A stretch of DNA of 58,779 nucleotides from Oscillospiraceae bacterium (lineage in GTDB: Bacteria; Bacillota; Clostridia; Oscillospirales; Ruminococcaceae): positions 1 to 58,779 of the forward strand of contig JAFSCU010000047.1 of the NCBI GenBank assembly GCA_017436575.1. The letters are read 5' to 3'. A model generated the notes under the pieces. It saw only the letters and a list, made by a program, of their open reading frames with translations, was not told the DNA's origin and did not search any database. Below are positions 1-8,462 of the stretch, one piece after another (the stretch's first letter is position 1; the number at the start of each line of letters is the position of its first letter). The translations under genes and the position numbers were made by a program.

Positions 1-1
1 A

Positions 2-88
2 GTGCAGGATGTAGACATCAGCTACAATCACATCGGCATACTCCCCGCCAATTTACTCTATGACATTATGAACGGAAAAGCGGCATGA
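2..88 (+). CDS. C-terminal end of an unidentified protein (partial)
   Basis: The second forward frame is open from the window edge to a TGA at 86-88 and encodes 28 residues ending in DIMNGKAA. The start lies outside the window. It reads like a real C-terminus because the stop codon sits inside a perfect 10-bp stem that acts as a terminator, an arrangement common in this genome. The family cannot be recognised from so short a tail. It converges on the minus-strand gene at 170-721. Confidence 0.5.
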   Translation: MQDVDISYNHIGILPANLLYDIMNGKAA

Positions 89-102
89 TTACTCATGCCG
101 CT
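79..102. terminator. Bidirectional hairpin terminator
   Basis: AGCGGCATGA (79-88) and TCATGCCGCT (93-102) form a perfect 10-bp stem with a 4-nt loop. Read on the minus strand it is followed by TTTT, so it most likely ends the minus-strand operon whose last gene stops at 170. A weaker forward hairpin (CTCC/GGAG, followed by CTTTTATTTT) lies at about 131-157 and may serve the forward gene. Confidence 0.65.
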
Positions 103-169
103 CACCGAAAACAATATACTGTTTTATTGGACCGCTCCCGAGGAGTGCTTTTATTTTGCAGTTATATAA

Positions 170-721
170 TTATTCACCTATTTTGCTGCCACATTCACTG
201 CAGAACAGGTCTTCATCATCTGCAGGTGCACCGCAGGATGGACAAACTTTCAAAGCAAGTTCGATTTCATCTTTTTCACCGTCGAAGATTTCTTTTACTT
301 CTTCCACCACGTTTTCCACTGCATCTTCCACAGTGTCCAGTGTTTCTTCTACCTTTTCTTCAAAGCTGACATCCGGAGTAACAACGATTTCTTCTTCCAC
401 TGTAAAGTCCATTTCTTCGTTTACTTCTTCAGTTTCCAGCGCTTCCAGTTTGGCTTCGATTGCTGCCACATTATTGAAATACTGTGTCAGCAGTTCTTCG
501 TTCATTTCACCTGTTTTGCGCATAACATAATAAAGTTCGCCCAGCTGTTTCTGTGCTTTGGACATTTCATTTTTCAGTTCCAGTTCGTTTACTTTCTTTT
601 TGCCTTTGTCCATTGCTTCGCCTGCAACAACCTTTGTCTGTTCAAAAGCTTCTGTTGCCACTTTTGTAGCTTTGTCTGCAAATTTTGCAGAGGCTTCCAT
701 AAGATCTTCAAATAATTTCAT
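170..721 (-). CDS. Zinc-ribbon protein with a charged helical region
   Basis: This 183-residue protein has three parts. Residues 1-60 form an amphipathic, Ala/Lys/Glu-rich helix (FADKATKVATEAFEQTK). A predicted coiled coil follows, leading into an acidic linker rich in Glu and Val. The C-terminus is a treble-clef-like zinc ribbon with CPSCGAP and CSECGSK, that is two CxxC pairs about 15 residues apart. Such zinc-ribbon proteins are common in Firmicutes and bind Zn structurally; the biological role is unknown. It is the last gene of a run of minus-strand genes, 31 nt downstream of the nucleoside kinase, and ends at a hairpin terminator. No signal peptide or membrane segment is visible. Confidence 0.75.
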   Translation of the reverse strand: MKLFEDLMEASAKFADKATKVATEAFEQTKVVAGEAMDKGKKKVNELELKNEMSKAQKQLGELYYVMRKTGEMNEELLTQYFNNVAAIEAKLEALETEEVNEEMDFTVEEEIVVTPDVSFEEKVEETLDTVEDAVENVVEEVKEIFDGEKDEIELALKVCPSCGAPADDEDLFCSECGSKIGE

Positions 722-752
722 AATTGTCCTCCTTTATAATAATCAAAATTAT

Positions 753-1676
753 TTACAAAAAGAATTCGCCCAGCATAGAGTTCTGTGGCAGATTGCCCAG
801 TGGCAGATAACCGATATTTTCAAACACTTCCAGAAGTTCTTTCAGTTTTTTACCCTCTGGTGTATCATCAGCGAATTCTTCAAAATCCCTGAGAACCGAA
901 TGCATAACCAATATTTCATAACTGAATGAAGTATCCAGCAGCAGGTCTGCATTTGGTTTGAAAATTTTGATATATCTGTCTTCGCCTTCGCACACTGACC
1001 GCCACATTGAAATAGTTTTCTGTGGTGAATGACCGCGGTATTTGTGGTCGCGTATCATACGGCGCAGCAGTCGTATATCCCTTGTGGGCAGTATGCGCTG
1101 ACCACGGAAAGAATATTCTTCACGCAGCCCGGCATAAATGGCAAAAGTTTCATCTTTTGGCAGCAAATCCAACAGCAGCGGATTGAGCGCGTGTATGCCT
1201 TCCACAATAATAAAGCCGTCATCAATTTCTATTTCTATGGCGTCTTCAATGCGTGTTTCGGTGGTAAAATCAAATTCCGGAAACATTGCCACACCCTTTT
1301 CCAGCAGTTCTTTCAGGCATTTTTCCAGCAGTGGCAGTTCGATGGCTGTCACATTTTCATAGTCTTTTTCGCCGTTTTCCAGTCGTGGATAGTCGTTTTT
1401 GTTTTTAAAGAAATTATCCAGTGAAACAACCCGCGCTTTTTTGCCCATATTTATCAGTTTGTCTTTCAGTTTATGGGCAGTGGTGGTTTTGCCGCTGGCC
1501 GATGGGCCTGTAAGCATAATTATATGGCGGTTTTCTTCAATGATTTCTTTCGCAGCCGCATAGACACGGCTTTCATACTCAAATTCACAGTGACGTATAA
1601 AGCTCTGCTTTGACAGGCCCGCTGTGTTGATAAGGTTTAAATCTACTAATCTTTTCGGAATCCAAATTGCCGGCAT
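753..1676 (-). CDS. Uridine kinase-like nucleoside kinase (PRK/UdK family)
   Basis: The protein (307 residues) has a P-loop GPSASGKTTTAHKL near residue 57, followed by the uridine kinase/phosphoribulokinase fold with VVSLDNFFKN and IIVEGIHALNPLL motifs. It probably phosphorylates a nucleoside or a related hydroxylated substrate in the cytoplasm. Clostridial relatives often carry an N-terminal TGS-like part; this copy has only a short N-terminal extension (about 45 residues). The start at 1676 is supported by GAGGTG eight bases upstream, which means the gene begins inside the 3' end of hemZ (31-bp overlap), suggesting translational coupling. The exact substrate cannot be read from the sequence. 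Confidence 0.8.
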   Translation of the reverse strand: MPAIWIPKRLVDLNLINTAGLSKQSFIRHCEFEYESRVYAAAKEIIEENRHIIMLTGPSASGKTTTAHKLKDKLINMGKKARVVSLDNFFKNKNDYPRLENGEKDYENVTAIELPLLEKCLKELLEKGVAMFPEFDFTTETRIEDAIEIEIDDGFIIVEGIHALNPLLLDLLPKDETFAIYAGLREEYSFRGQRILPTRDIRLLRRMIRDHKYRGHSPQKTISMWRSVCEGEDRYIKIFKPNADLLLDTSFSYEILVMHSVLRDFEEFADDTPEGKKLKELLEVFENIGYLPLGNLPQNSMLGEFFL

Positions 1677-3097
1677 GTATCGAACACCTCGTCTTTTCTG
1701 GCAATAATAGCGGCAAAATCTTTGATGTATTCCTGTGGATATTTATAGTTATAAACTCGCTTCAGTTCTCCATCAGGAGATACAACCTTGCTTACGCCGC
1801 CGGCGCCGCAGGAAATAATAGTTTGTATTTCTTCCATTATATATATATTATACAGGCTTTCGTGTCCATTCTGTGAAAAACCCACATTTTCCAGGTTTTT
1901 AACAGTGGATTTCTGTCTGTACATATAATATGGTTTATAGCCATAATCTGCCAGTATGGCATTTTTGGCAATCATCTTTTCCACATCATCATAGTGATGC
2001 TCTTTATTTTTTATAACCAGGTTTGATGCCCTTTTCAGTGTAAGGGTATGGACCGTGATATTTTCAGCGCCCAATTCTATACAGCCGCGGAGACTTTTTT
2101 CAAAACCTTCCACAGTATCTTCCGGCAAACCTGCAATCAGGTCCATATTTATACTGTCAAAGCCTGCTGTTCTGGCATCGGCAACACAGCGCAGAAAATC
2201 CTGGTGGCTGTGGTTGCGGCCTATTGCTTTCAGCACATTGTCAGAAAAAGTCTGAGGATTGATGGAAACTCGTGTAGCACCGTATTTTTTGATAATCTGC
2301 AGTTTTTCCAGGTCGGTGCAGTCGGGGCGACCTGCCTCCACTGTGTATTCCAGCACCTGTGACAAATCAAAACATTCCTGCACGGTTTTCATCACTTGTT
2401 CCAGCATAGAGGCGGTAATGGCAGTAGGTGTGCCACCACCCATATATATTGTTTTCAGGTTAAGGCCTGCCTGCTGTGCTTTTTTGGCTGTATATCTGAT
2501 TTCCTGGCACAGATTATCCACATAGCCCTGCATCAGATGACCAGCTGTTTTTATTGAAGTGGATACAAATGAACAGTAACTGCAACGGGACGGGCAGAAA
2601 GGAATAGATATGTACAGGCTGTAATCCTGTGGACTGCCGCTTTCAATTACAGGTTTCTGAATATCGAAAACGTTGGTGCAAAGGTCAATCTTTTCCTGGC
2701 TTACCAGATAGTCATTACGGAATTTTTCCCTTACCTTTTCAATGTCACCTTCTGCCTTATAAAGATTGCGCATCAGGCGCACAGGGCGTACACCTGTCAG
2801 CACACCCCATGGCAGACCTGCCCCGGTGGCTGATTCATACAGTTTATATGCGCCAAGGCACAGCTGCATTTCTTCCTTTGGTCCATTTGGGTCAAGGGAT
2901 ACAGTGCTTTTATATTCTGCACCATTTATATTTACAGTATAGTCAAAGCCGGCTTCCGTTTTAACAATCAGGATATAGTCCTGCTGTGGCAGTGATGGAA
3001 TTGCATCACATTTTTCCACTGTCAGCCCTTTGAAAAACATTCTGGACAGCTGTTCTATTTCATAATGTGTGTTGTAATTTACTAAAAATAACTGCAT
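1646..3097 (-). CDS. hemZ: Coproporphyrinogen III dehydrogenase-like radical SAM protein HemZ
   Basis: This 483-residue protein carries the radical-SAM cluster motif CPSRCSYCSF (CxxxCxxC, near residue 168), the downstream MGGGTPT glycine-rich SAM-binding motif and VEAGRPD, as in the HemN/HemZ family. HemZ has a long N-terminal region before the radical-SAM core, as seen here. The family converts coproporphyrinogen III to protoporphyrinogen IX without oxygen, or has related roles. No other haem genes are nearby, so the function in this organism could differ. It sits in the conserved clostridial order relA-dtd-MBL-hemZ. The ribosome site AAAGGTAA precedes the ATG. Confidence 0.85.
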   Translation of the reverse strand: MQLFLVNYNTHYEIEQLSRMFFKGLTVEKCDAIPSLPQQDYILIVKTEAGFDYTVNINGAEYKSTVSLDPNGPKEEMQLCLGAYKLYESATGAGLPWGVLTGVRPVRLMRNLYKAEGDIEKVREKFRNDYLVSQEKIDLCTNVFDIQKPVIESGSPQDYSLYISIPFCPSRCSYCSFVSTSIKTAGHLMQGYVDNLCQEIRYTAKKAQQAGLNLKTIYMGGGTPTAITASMLEQVMKTVQECFDLSQVLEYTVEAGRPDCTDLEKLQIIKKYGATRVSINPQTFSDNVLKAIGRNHSHQDFLRCVADARTAGFDSINMDLIAGLPEDTVEGFEKSLRGCIELGAENITVHTLTLKRASNLVIKNKEHHYDDVEKMIAKNAILADYGYKPYYMYRQKSTVKNLENVGFSQNGHESLYNIYIMEEIQTIISCGAGGVSKVVSPDGELKRVYNYKYPQEYIKDFAAIIARKDEVFDTCRQFGFRKD

Positions 3098-3107
3098 AAC
3101 ATTACCT

Positions 3108-3704
3108 TTATCTTAAATTTTTAAGGTATGGATTCTGTGCTTTTTCCTGGTCAAGAGTTGAAAAATGGTTGTGACCGGGAAGAACCTGGGGATTTTCATC
3201 CACAGTGGTGATGATTTTTTTCAGACTTTCTTTCAGCACATCAAAATCACCGCCACGCATATCAGTGCGGCCCACTGTGCCGGCGAAAAGGGTGTCGCCA
3301 CAAAACAGCATACCCTCTGCCCACAGGCAGTAACCGCCCGGTGTATGACCAGGTGTAGAGAAAACAAAAAGTTTTATTTCCCCGAATTTCATCACTGTAC
3401 CGTCTTCATAGGCTGTAGTGCCTTCAAGGCCGAACAGGGCGGTATCTTCTGCACCAAGGTAAACAGGGCAGCCAAACTCTGCCACTGTTTCATCCAGAGT
3501 TTCACGGTGGTCGGCATGTCCGTGTGTCAGCAGAATTGCCTTTAACTGCACACGGTCATTTTCCAGAATAGTTTTTACCTTTTCCACATCGGCACTGCAA
3601 TCAATCAGCACTGCATTGCCGCTGTTGTCGGTAAGCATATAGCAGTTTGTAAAATAAGGGGCTTTACCCATAAGGTGATATGCTTTCATCAGCTGTTTCT
3701 CCAT
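3108..3704 (-). CDS. MBL-fold metallohydrolase (glyoxalase II-like)
   Basis: The 198-residue protein shows the full metallo-beta-lactamase signature: THGHADHRE (metal ligands), STPGHTPGG, CGDTLFAGTVGRTD and the final LPGHNHFS. This pattern is that of the glyoxalase II/YcbL-type subgroup, which binds two metals and hydrolyses thioesters such as S-lactoylglutathione or related substrates. It is cytoplasmic, with no signal sequence. It overlaps the end of dtd by 16 bp, so the two are probably co-translated; the dtd-MBL-hemZ order is conserved in Clostridia. The natural substrate is unknown. Confidence 0.85.
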   Translation of the reverse strand: MEKQLMKAYHLMGKAPYFTNCYMLTDNSGNAVLIDCSADVEKVKTILENDRVQLKAILLTHGHADHRETLDETVAEFGCPVYLGAEDTALFGLEGTTAYEDGTVMKFGEIKLFVFSTPGHTPGGYCLWAEGMLFCGDTLFAGTVGRTDMRGGDFDVLKESLKKIITTVDENPQVLPGHNHFSTLDQEKAQNPYLKNLR

Positions 3705-4147
3705 TCGTCAGTATCAATGATAATAGTTACAGGTCCGTCATTTGTCAGGTTTATCTGCATATCAGCGCCAAATTCCCCGTGGACAACCTTGTTAAAACCT
3801 GCTGCCTGTATTTCAGACAGGAATTTTTCATATATAGGAATAGCCACATCGGGTTTGGCAGCCTTTACAAAGGAAGGTCTGCGGCCTTTTTTTGTGTCTG
3901 CAAAGAGTGTAAACTGGCTGACAACCATACAGTCCAGCCCCAGTTCCAGTGGGCTTACATTCATTTTGCCGTCAGCATCTTCAAAAATACGCAGCTGGCT
4001 GATTTTGTTTGCCACTGCCAGTGTGTCAGCGGCATCATCACCTTCGCGCACGCCAAACAGCACCACCAGCCCGGCGCCCATTTCCTGTTTTTCACCGCCA
4101 TTTACGGTAATCCAGGCGTTTTTTACTCTCTGAATAACAGCTCTCAT
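3689..4147 (-). CDS. dtd: D-aminoacyl-tRNA deacylase
   Basis: The 152-residue length is typical for DTD. The active-site motif SQFTLFADTKKGRRPSF and the C-terminal TNDGPVT motif (a variant of NxGPVT) are both present. The enzyme hydrolyses the ester bond between tRNA and wrongly attached D-amino acids or glycine, recycling free tRNA in the cytoplasm. AGAGGTAA lies just upstream of the ATG. It lies 15 bp downstream of relA, on the same strand, so the two are probably one transcript. Confidence 0.95.
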   Translation of the reverse strand: MRAVIQRVKNAWITVNGGEKQEMGAGLVVLFGVREGDDAADTLAVANKISQLRIFEDADGKMNVSPLELGLDCMVVSQFTLFADTKKGRRPSFVKAAKPDVAIPIYEKFLSEIQAAGFNKVVHGEFGADMQINLTNDGPVTIIIDTDEWRNS

Positions 4148-4162
4148 AATTTACCTCTGATT

Positions 4163-6334
4163 TTAGTTTCTCTCTACGGAGATAACATTTTTTGTCTTTT
4201 TAAGTTTTGCAATAATGCTGTTGAGATGGTCAGTGTTTGTTACACCCACTGTCACGCTCATAGCCAGACGTTTGTCAGATGTCTGTTTGGCGTTCAGCGC
4301 ATAGATTGGCACACGCATATTGCCCAGGGCAGTGGATACTTCTGCCAGTGCCATACCATTGTCCATTGCAACAATTTCCAGACCTGCCTTAAAGTCTTCG
4401 GCGATATCATCTGCCCAGTAGGCTTTTACCCAGCGTGCCCGGTTTTCTTCGTCAATATTTCGGCTCTGTGCATTTACACAGCTCTTTTTATGAATGGAAA
4501 CGCCGAAACCTCTGGTGATAAAGCCCACAATTTCGTCCCCCGGCAGCGGTGAACAGCATTTGGAAAATTTAACCAGACAGTTGTCCAGGCCTTCAACAAT
4601 AACACCGTTGGAACTTTTTGGCTTTTTGATAGGTGCAGTAACAACTTTATTTTCAAGAGGCTGTTCTGCCATTTCTTTTTCTTTCTGCATTTTTGTCCAG
4701 GCTTCCCTTGCTTTGAAAAGCACTTTGGACAGCTGCAGACCGCCATAACCCAGAGCGGCAAACAGTTCTTCTTTTGTATTGAATTTCTGTCTTCTGGCCA
4801 GTTCTTCCACAAATGGGTCGTAATCTTCGTCAGACAGGTTTATCAGGTTGCGGCGCATTTCTTTATCCAGAGCCGCCTTGCCTTCGATAATATTTTCTTC
4901 TTTTCTTTCTTTTTTGAACCAGGAGCGGATTTTGCTCTTGGCTTCGGAAGTGGTAACAATGTTCAGCCAGTCTCGGGACGGACCTTTATCCTTTGGTCCT
5001 GTTACAACTTCTATAATTTCACCGGTGTTAACCTTGTAATCGATGGAAACCATGCGGCCATTGACTTTTGCACCTACCATTCTGTTGCCAACAGCAGAGT
5101 GAATAGCATAGGCAAAGTCGATAACTGTAGCACCGGCAGGCAGATTGATAACGTCACCTTTTGGTGTAAACACATAGATATCTTCCGGTACAAGGTCACT
5201 TTTGATAGATGCCAGCAGTTCGGTGTTGTCGTCTGTGTCCTGCTGGTTTTCCAGCATCTGGCGAACCCAGGCCAGTTTTTCGTCCATATTGTCCTGTCCC
5301 TGCAGACCGGATTTATATTTCCAGTGGGCAGCAATACCGTATTCAGCGGTGTAATGCATATCCCAGGTTCTTATCTGTATTTCAAACGGAATACCGTCAC
5401 GGCCGATAACAGATGTGTGCAGTGACTGGTACATATTTGATTTTGGTGATGAAATGTAATCCTTGAATCGTGATGGAATAGGGCGGAACATATCGTGCAT
5501 CAGCATAAGCGCATTGTAACATTCAGACATATTGTCCAGAATAATGCGCACAGCATAAATATCATAAATGTCGCCTATGTCACGGCCCTGGATATACAGT
5601 TTTCTGTACAGGCCGTAAACGCTTTTTACCCTGCCGAAAACAGTGGCATTTGTCAGCCCGAATTCATGGAGTTTTTCTTTTACACTGCCCACGATGCCGT
5701 CCACCAGTGCCTGGGCATTGATGTCGCGTTCAATAATATGTTTTACTTCGTCATAGCCAATAGGGTCAAGGATACGCAGTGATATGTCCTGCAGTTCATC
5801 CTTGATTTTGCTCATACCAAGGCGGTGTGCAATGGAAGAATAAATATCCATTGTTTCCAGTGCTTTATCGCGCTGTTTCTGTGGTTTCCAGCCTTCATAG
5901 GTACGCATATTGTGCAGGCGGTCGCAGAGCTTGATAATCATTACGCGGATATCCTTGCTCATGGCCAGCAGCATTTTGCGCAGATTTTCAGCCTGCTGTT
6001 CTTCCTGGGTAGACAGTGGAATCTGACCCAGCTTTGTAACGCCGTCAACCAGCAGTGCAACTTCATCATTGAATTCTTTTTCAATTTCTTCCAGTGTCAC
6101 AGCGGTATCTTCCACCACGTCGTGAAGAATGGCCGCAACAATACTGGTGGAATCCATACCCAGTTCAGCCAGAATGGCCGCAACAGACAGCGGATGCTCG
6201 ATATAAGGTTCACCAGTTTTCCTGAACTGTCCATTGTGATTTTTTTCAGCCAGCAGATATGCTTTTTCAATCATTTCCATATCATAGCCTTTACCGGACT
6301 CTTTCAGCATAACTCTCAGTTCATCATATTTCAT
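4163..6334 (-). CDS. relA: Bifunctional (p)ppGpp synthetase/hydrolase RelA/SpoT
   Basis: The 723-residue length matches long Rel proteins. The N-terminal HD hydrolase domain is intact (HDVVEDT near residue 69). It is followed by the synthetase domain (GRVKSVYGLYRK, YQSLHTSVIG), a TGS domain (DIYVFTPKGDVINLP), a zinc-finger/helical region with CCSPLPGDEIVGFITRG, and a C-terminal ACT domain. It makes and degrades the alarmone (p)ppGpp during amino-acid starvation and associates with ribosomes. It lies between recJ and dtd in the conserved clostridial order. Note that a second, very different SpoT-like HD protein is encoded at 27975-29498. Confidence 0.95.
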   Translation of the reverse strand: MKYDELRVMLKESGKGYDMEMIEKAYLLAEKNHNGQFRKTGEPYIEHPLSVAAILAELGMDSTSIVAAILHDVVEDTAVTLEEIEKEFNDEVALLVDGVTKLGQIPLSTQEEQQAENLRKMLLAMSKDIRVMIIKLCDRLHNMRTYEGWKPQKQRDKALETMDIYSSIAHRLGMSKIKDELQDISLRILDPIGYDEVKHIIERDINAQALVDGIVGSVKEKLHEFGLTNATVFGRVKSVYGLYRKLYIQGRDIGDIYDIYAVRIILDNMSECYNALMLMHDMFRPIPSRFKDYISSPKSNMYQSLHTSVIGRDGIPFEIQIRTWDMHYTAEYGIAAHWKYKSGLQGQDNMDEKLAWVRQMLENQQDTDDNTELLASIKSDLVPEDIYVFTPKGDVINLPAGATVIDFAYAIHSAVGNRMVGAKVNGRMVSIDYKVNTGEIIEVVTGPKDKGPSRDWLNIVTTSEAKSKIRSWFKKERKEENIIEGKAALDKEMRRNLINLSDEDYDPFVEELARRQKFNTKEELFAALGYGGLQLSKVLFKAREAWTKMQKEKEMAEQPLENKVVTAPIKKPKSSNGVIVEGLDNCLVKFSKCCSPLPGDEIVGFITRGFGVSIHKKSCVNAQSRNIDEENRARWVKAYWADDIAEDFKAGLEIVAMDNGMALAEVSTALGNMRVPIYALNAKQTSDKRLAMSVTVGVTNTDHLNSIIAKLKKTKNVISVERN

Positions 6335-6354
6335 ATAAACACCACCAATCAGAT

Positions 6355-8385
6355 TTATTGGAGAGAAAGAAGGATTTCACTGCTCATCAGGTCCTTCTTC
6401 TCTTTGACTGCCACAGGGGCAAAATAATTTATCATATCTGTGCGGACAGGTTCAATCAGCCCCAGGTCCAGCAGAATATCAATAATTATCTGTATTTTGC
6501 CGCTGGACATACCGTTGAAAGCACAGAACAGCGGACGCAGGTCATCACAGTTGATTTTTTCAGCCATGATTTTTCTGTATATCAGTGCCACATCATTTCT
6601 GACAGGGCGCAAAATTTCTTTTTTGTTTTCGGAAAGGGCAAAGTCGTTGAGGAACAGACGATAGATATCCAGATGATCTATCATCACATCCTGCATACCT
6701 ACAGGGCGCACCTCTTTTATTCTCATTGAAACCATATTTCCATTTTCGCTCTGGAATATGGACAGCGAGAAGCACACATCAATGTAGTCACCCGGTTTAT
6801 AGGCAAATTCAGCAGGGGTTACATTGAACATGATACCCTGACTGATATGGCCTCCCTGGCGCATTTTTATGCGCACATGCTTGCCGTCAGACACAGGAAA
6901 CACCGCTGTAATCTGCACTCCCTTTGCCATAAACAGCGGGCTGGGGTTACCGTTGCCAAAAGGTGCCACAAAATCTATCTGTGATACTGTTTCCACATTG
7001 ATTTCAGACAGTGAAACCAGACAGTCGATATCCAGGTCTGCAGTTTTGGACATATTTTCATTGCCCATTGCAAATTCATTTATTGCACGACGAAAGTTTT
7101 CCAGATTTTCTTTTTCCACAGCCAGTCCTGCGGCCAGTTCATGACCACCAAAACGGATAAGATACTCTTTTACATTTTCCAGCGCATTGTGCAGGCTGAA
7201 AGCAGGAACACTGCGGCCACTGCCTTTATATTCATCACCGTCTTTGGTAAACACTATGGCCGGGCGTGAATATTTTTCTACCAGGCGGCTGGCAACAATG
7301 CCCACTACACCCGGATGATAATGGTCGCCCCATACAACAATGACGCGGTCTTTCAGCATATCGCCATTGTCCTGAAGTTCGTTGGTAATATCTTCTGCCA
7401 TTTTGTTCTGTGTGTCCTGGCGTTTGCGGTTTTCGCTGTCCAGGAATGCCGCCAAATTGTCTGCATCTTCTTCATCTTCAGACAGCAGCAGTTCCAGTGC
7501 ACTGGTTGCATCGCTCATTCTGCCGGCGGCATTGATGCGCGGTGCAATGGTATAGGCAATATTCTCGCTGGTTACTTCCTTGCCTTCCAGACCACTGATT
7601 TTCATCAGGCTTTCAAAACCGCAGCGCGGGGAAGAATTGAGTATTTCCAGACCAGCCTTTACAAATGTGCGGTTTTCCCCTTCCAGCAGCATAAGGTCTG
7701 CCACTGTGCCGGTGCACACAAAATCTGCATAATAGTCCAGCATTTCTTCACACGGCACACCTTCCAGCGCACACACCAGTTTAAAAGCCACACCCACACC
7801 TGCCAGTATTTTGCAGGGTGAAGTATCGTCTTTCTGCAATGGGTCCACAACTGCCAGGGCTGCAGGAATTTCCCGTTTTGGCAGATGATGGTCTGTGATA
7901 ACAATATCCAAACCTATACTGTTGGCATAAGCTACCTCGTTAATGGCAGAAATACCGTTGTCAACAGTGATTACAAGGCCAACGCCTTTTTCTTTGAATT
8001 TGGCCAATACGGCACTGTTGAGACCGTAGCCTTCACTTTCTCTGTTTGGCAGTTTGTAAAAAACATTTGCCCCCACGCTTTCCAGATAGGAAAACAGGGT
8101 TGCTGTGGCACATACACCGTCCACATCATAGTCTCCGTAGATAACGATTTTTTCATCATTTTCCACTGCCTGCCAAATGCGCCGAACTGCTTTGTCCATA
8201 TCTTTCATCAGGAAAGGATCAGACAGCGGCGCACTGTCCAGATATTTGGTTGTTGCCTGTTCCTTTGTGTGAACAGACCTGGATAGCAGCACCTTTGACA
8301 GTAAAGTGCCAACACCCAGCTGTTTGCACAGGCTATCTACATCAGCCCGGGCAAACTCGTTGACTTTCCATTTTCGATAAAGCAT
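6355..8385 (-). CDS. recJ: Single-stranded-DNA-specific exonuclease RecJ
   Basis: This 676-residue DHH/DHHA1 phosphoesterase contains IYGDYDVDGVCATATLF, VITVDNGISA and the DHH motif in VITDHHLP, then the DHHA1 element GGHELAAGL. It degrades single-stranded DNA 5' to 3' with a metal cofactor and acts in recombinational and mismatch repair. The C-terminal part contains an OB-like region and an extra helical segment typical of Gram-positive RecJ. It lies upstream of relA on the same strand with a 20-bp gap. Confidence 0.93.
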   Translation of the reverse strand: MLYRKWKVNEFARADVDSLCKQLGVGTLLSKVLLSRSVHTKEQATTKYLDSAPLSDPFLMKDMDKAVRRIWQAVENDEKIVIYGDYDVDGVCATATLFSYLESVGANVFYKLPNRESEGYGLNSAVLAKFKEKGVGLVITVDNGISAINEVAYANSIGLDIVITDHHLPKREIPAALAVVDPLQKDDTSPCKILAGVGVAFKLVCALEGVPCEEMLDYYADFVCTGTVADLMLLEGENRTFVKAGLEILNSSPRCGFESLMKISGLEGKEVTSENIAYTIAPRINAAGRMSDATSALELLLSEDEEDADNLAAFLDSENRKRQDTQNKMAEDITNELQDNGDMLKDRVIVVWGDHYHPGVVGIVASRLVEKYSRPAIVFTKDGDEYKGSGRSVPAFSLHNALENVKEYLIRFGGHELAAGLAVEKENLENFRRAINEFAMGNENMSKTADLDIDCLVSLSEINVETVSQIDFVAPFGNGNPSPLFMAKGVQITAVFPVSDGKHVRIKMRQGGHISQGIMFNVTPAEFAYKPGDYIDVCFSLSIFQSENGNMVSMRIKEVRPVGMQDVMIDHLDIYRLFLNDFALSENKKEILRPVRNDVALIYRKIMAEKINCDDLRPLFCAFNGMSSGKIQIIIDILLDLGLIEPVRTDMINYFAPVAVKEKKDLMSSEILLSLQ

Positions 8386-8462
8386 CTAAACCTCTATATT
8401 TTTATATTAATAAACAAAATCAAAATGACAAACAGCAGTGAAGCTAACTCCACTGCAAAATG

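Noticed and set aside
7971-8159. Small frames inside recJ and other core genes
   Set aside because: They are shadows of well-supported genes in other frames.
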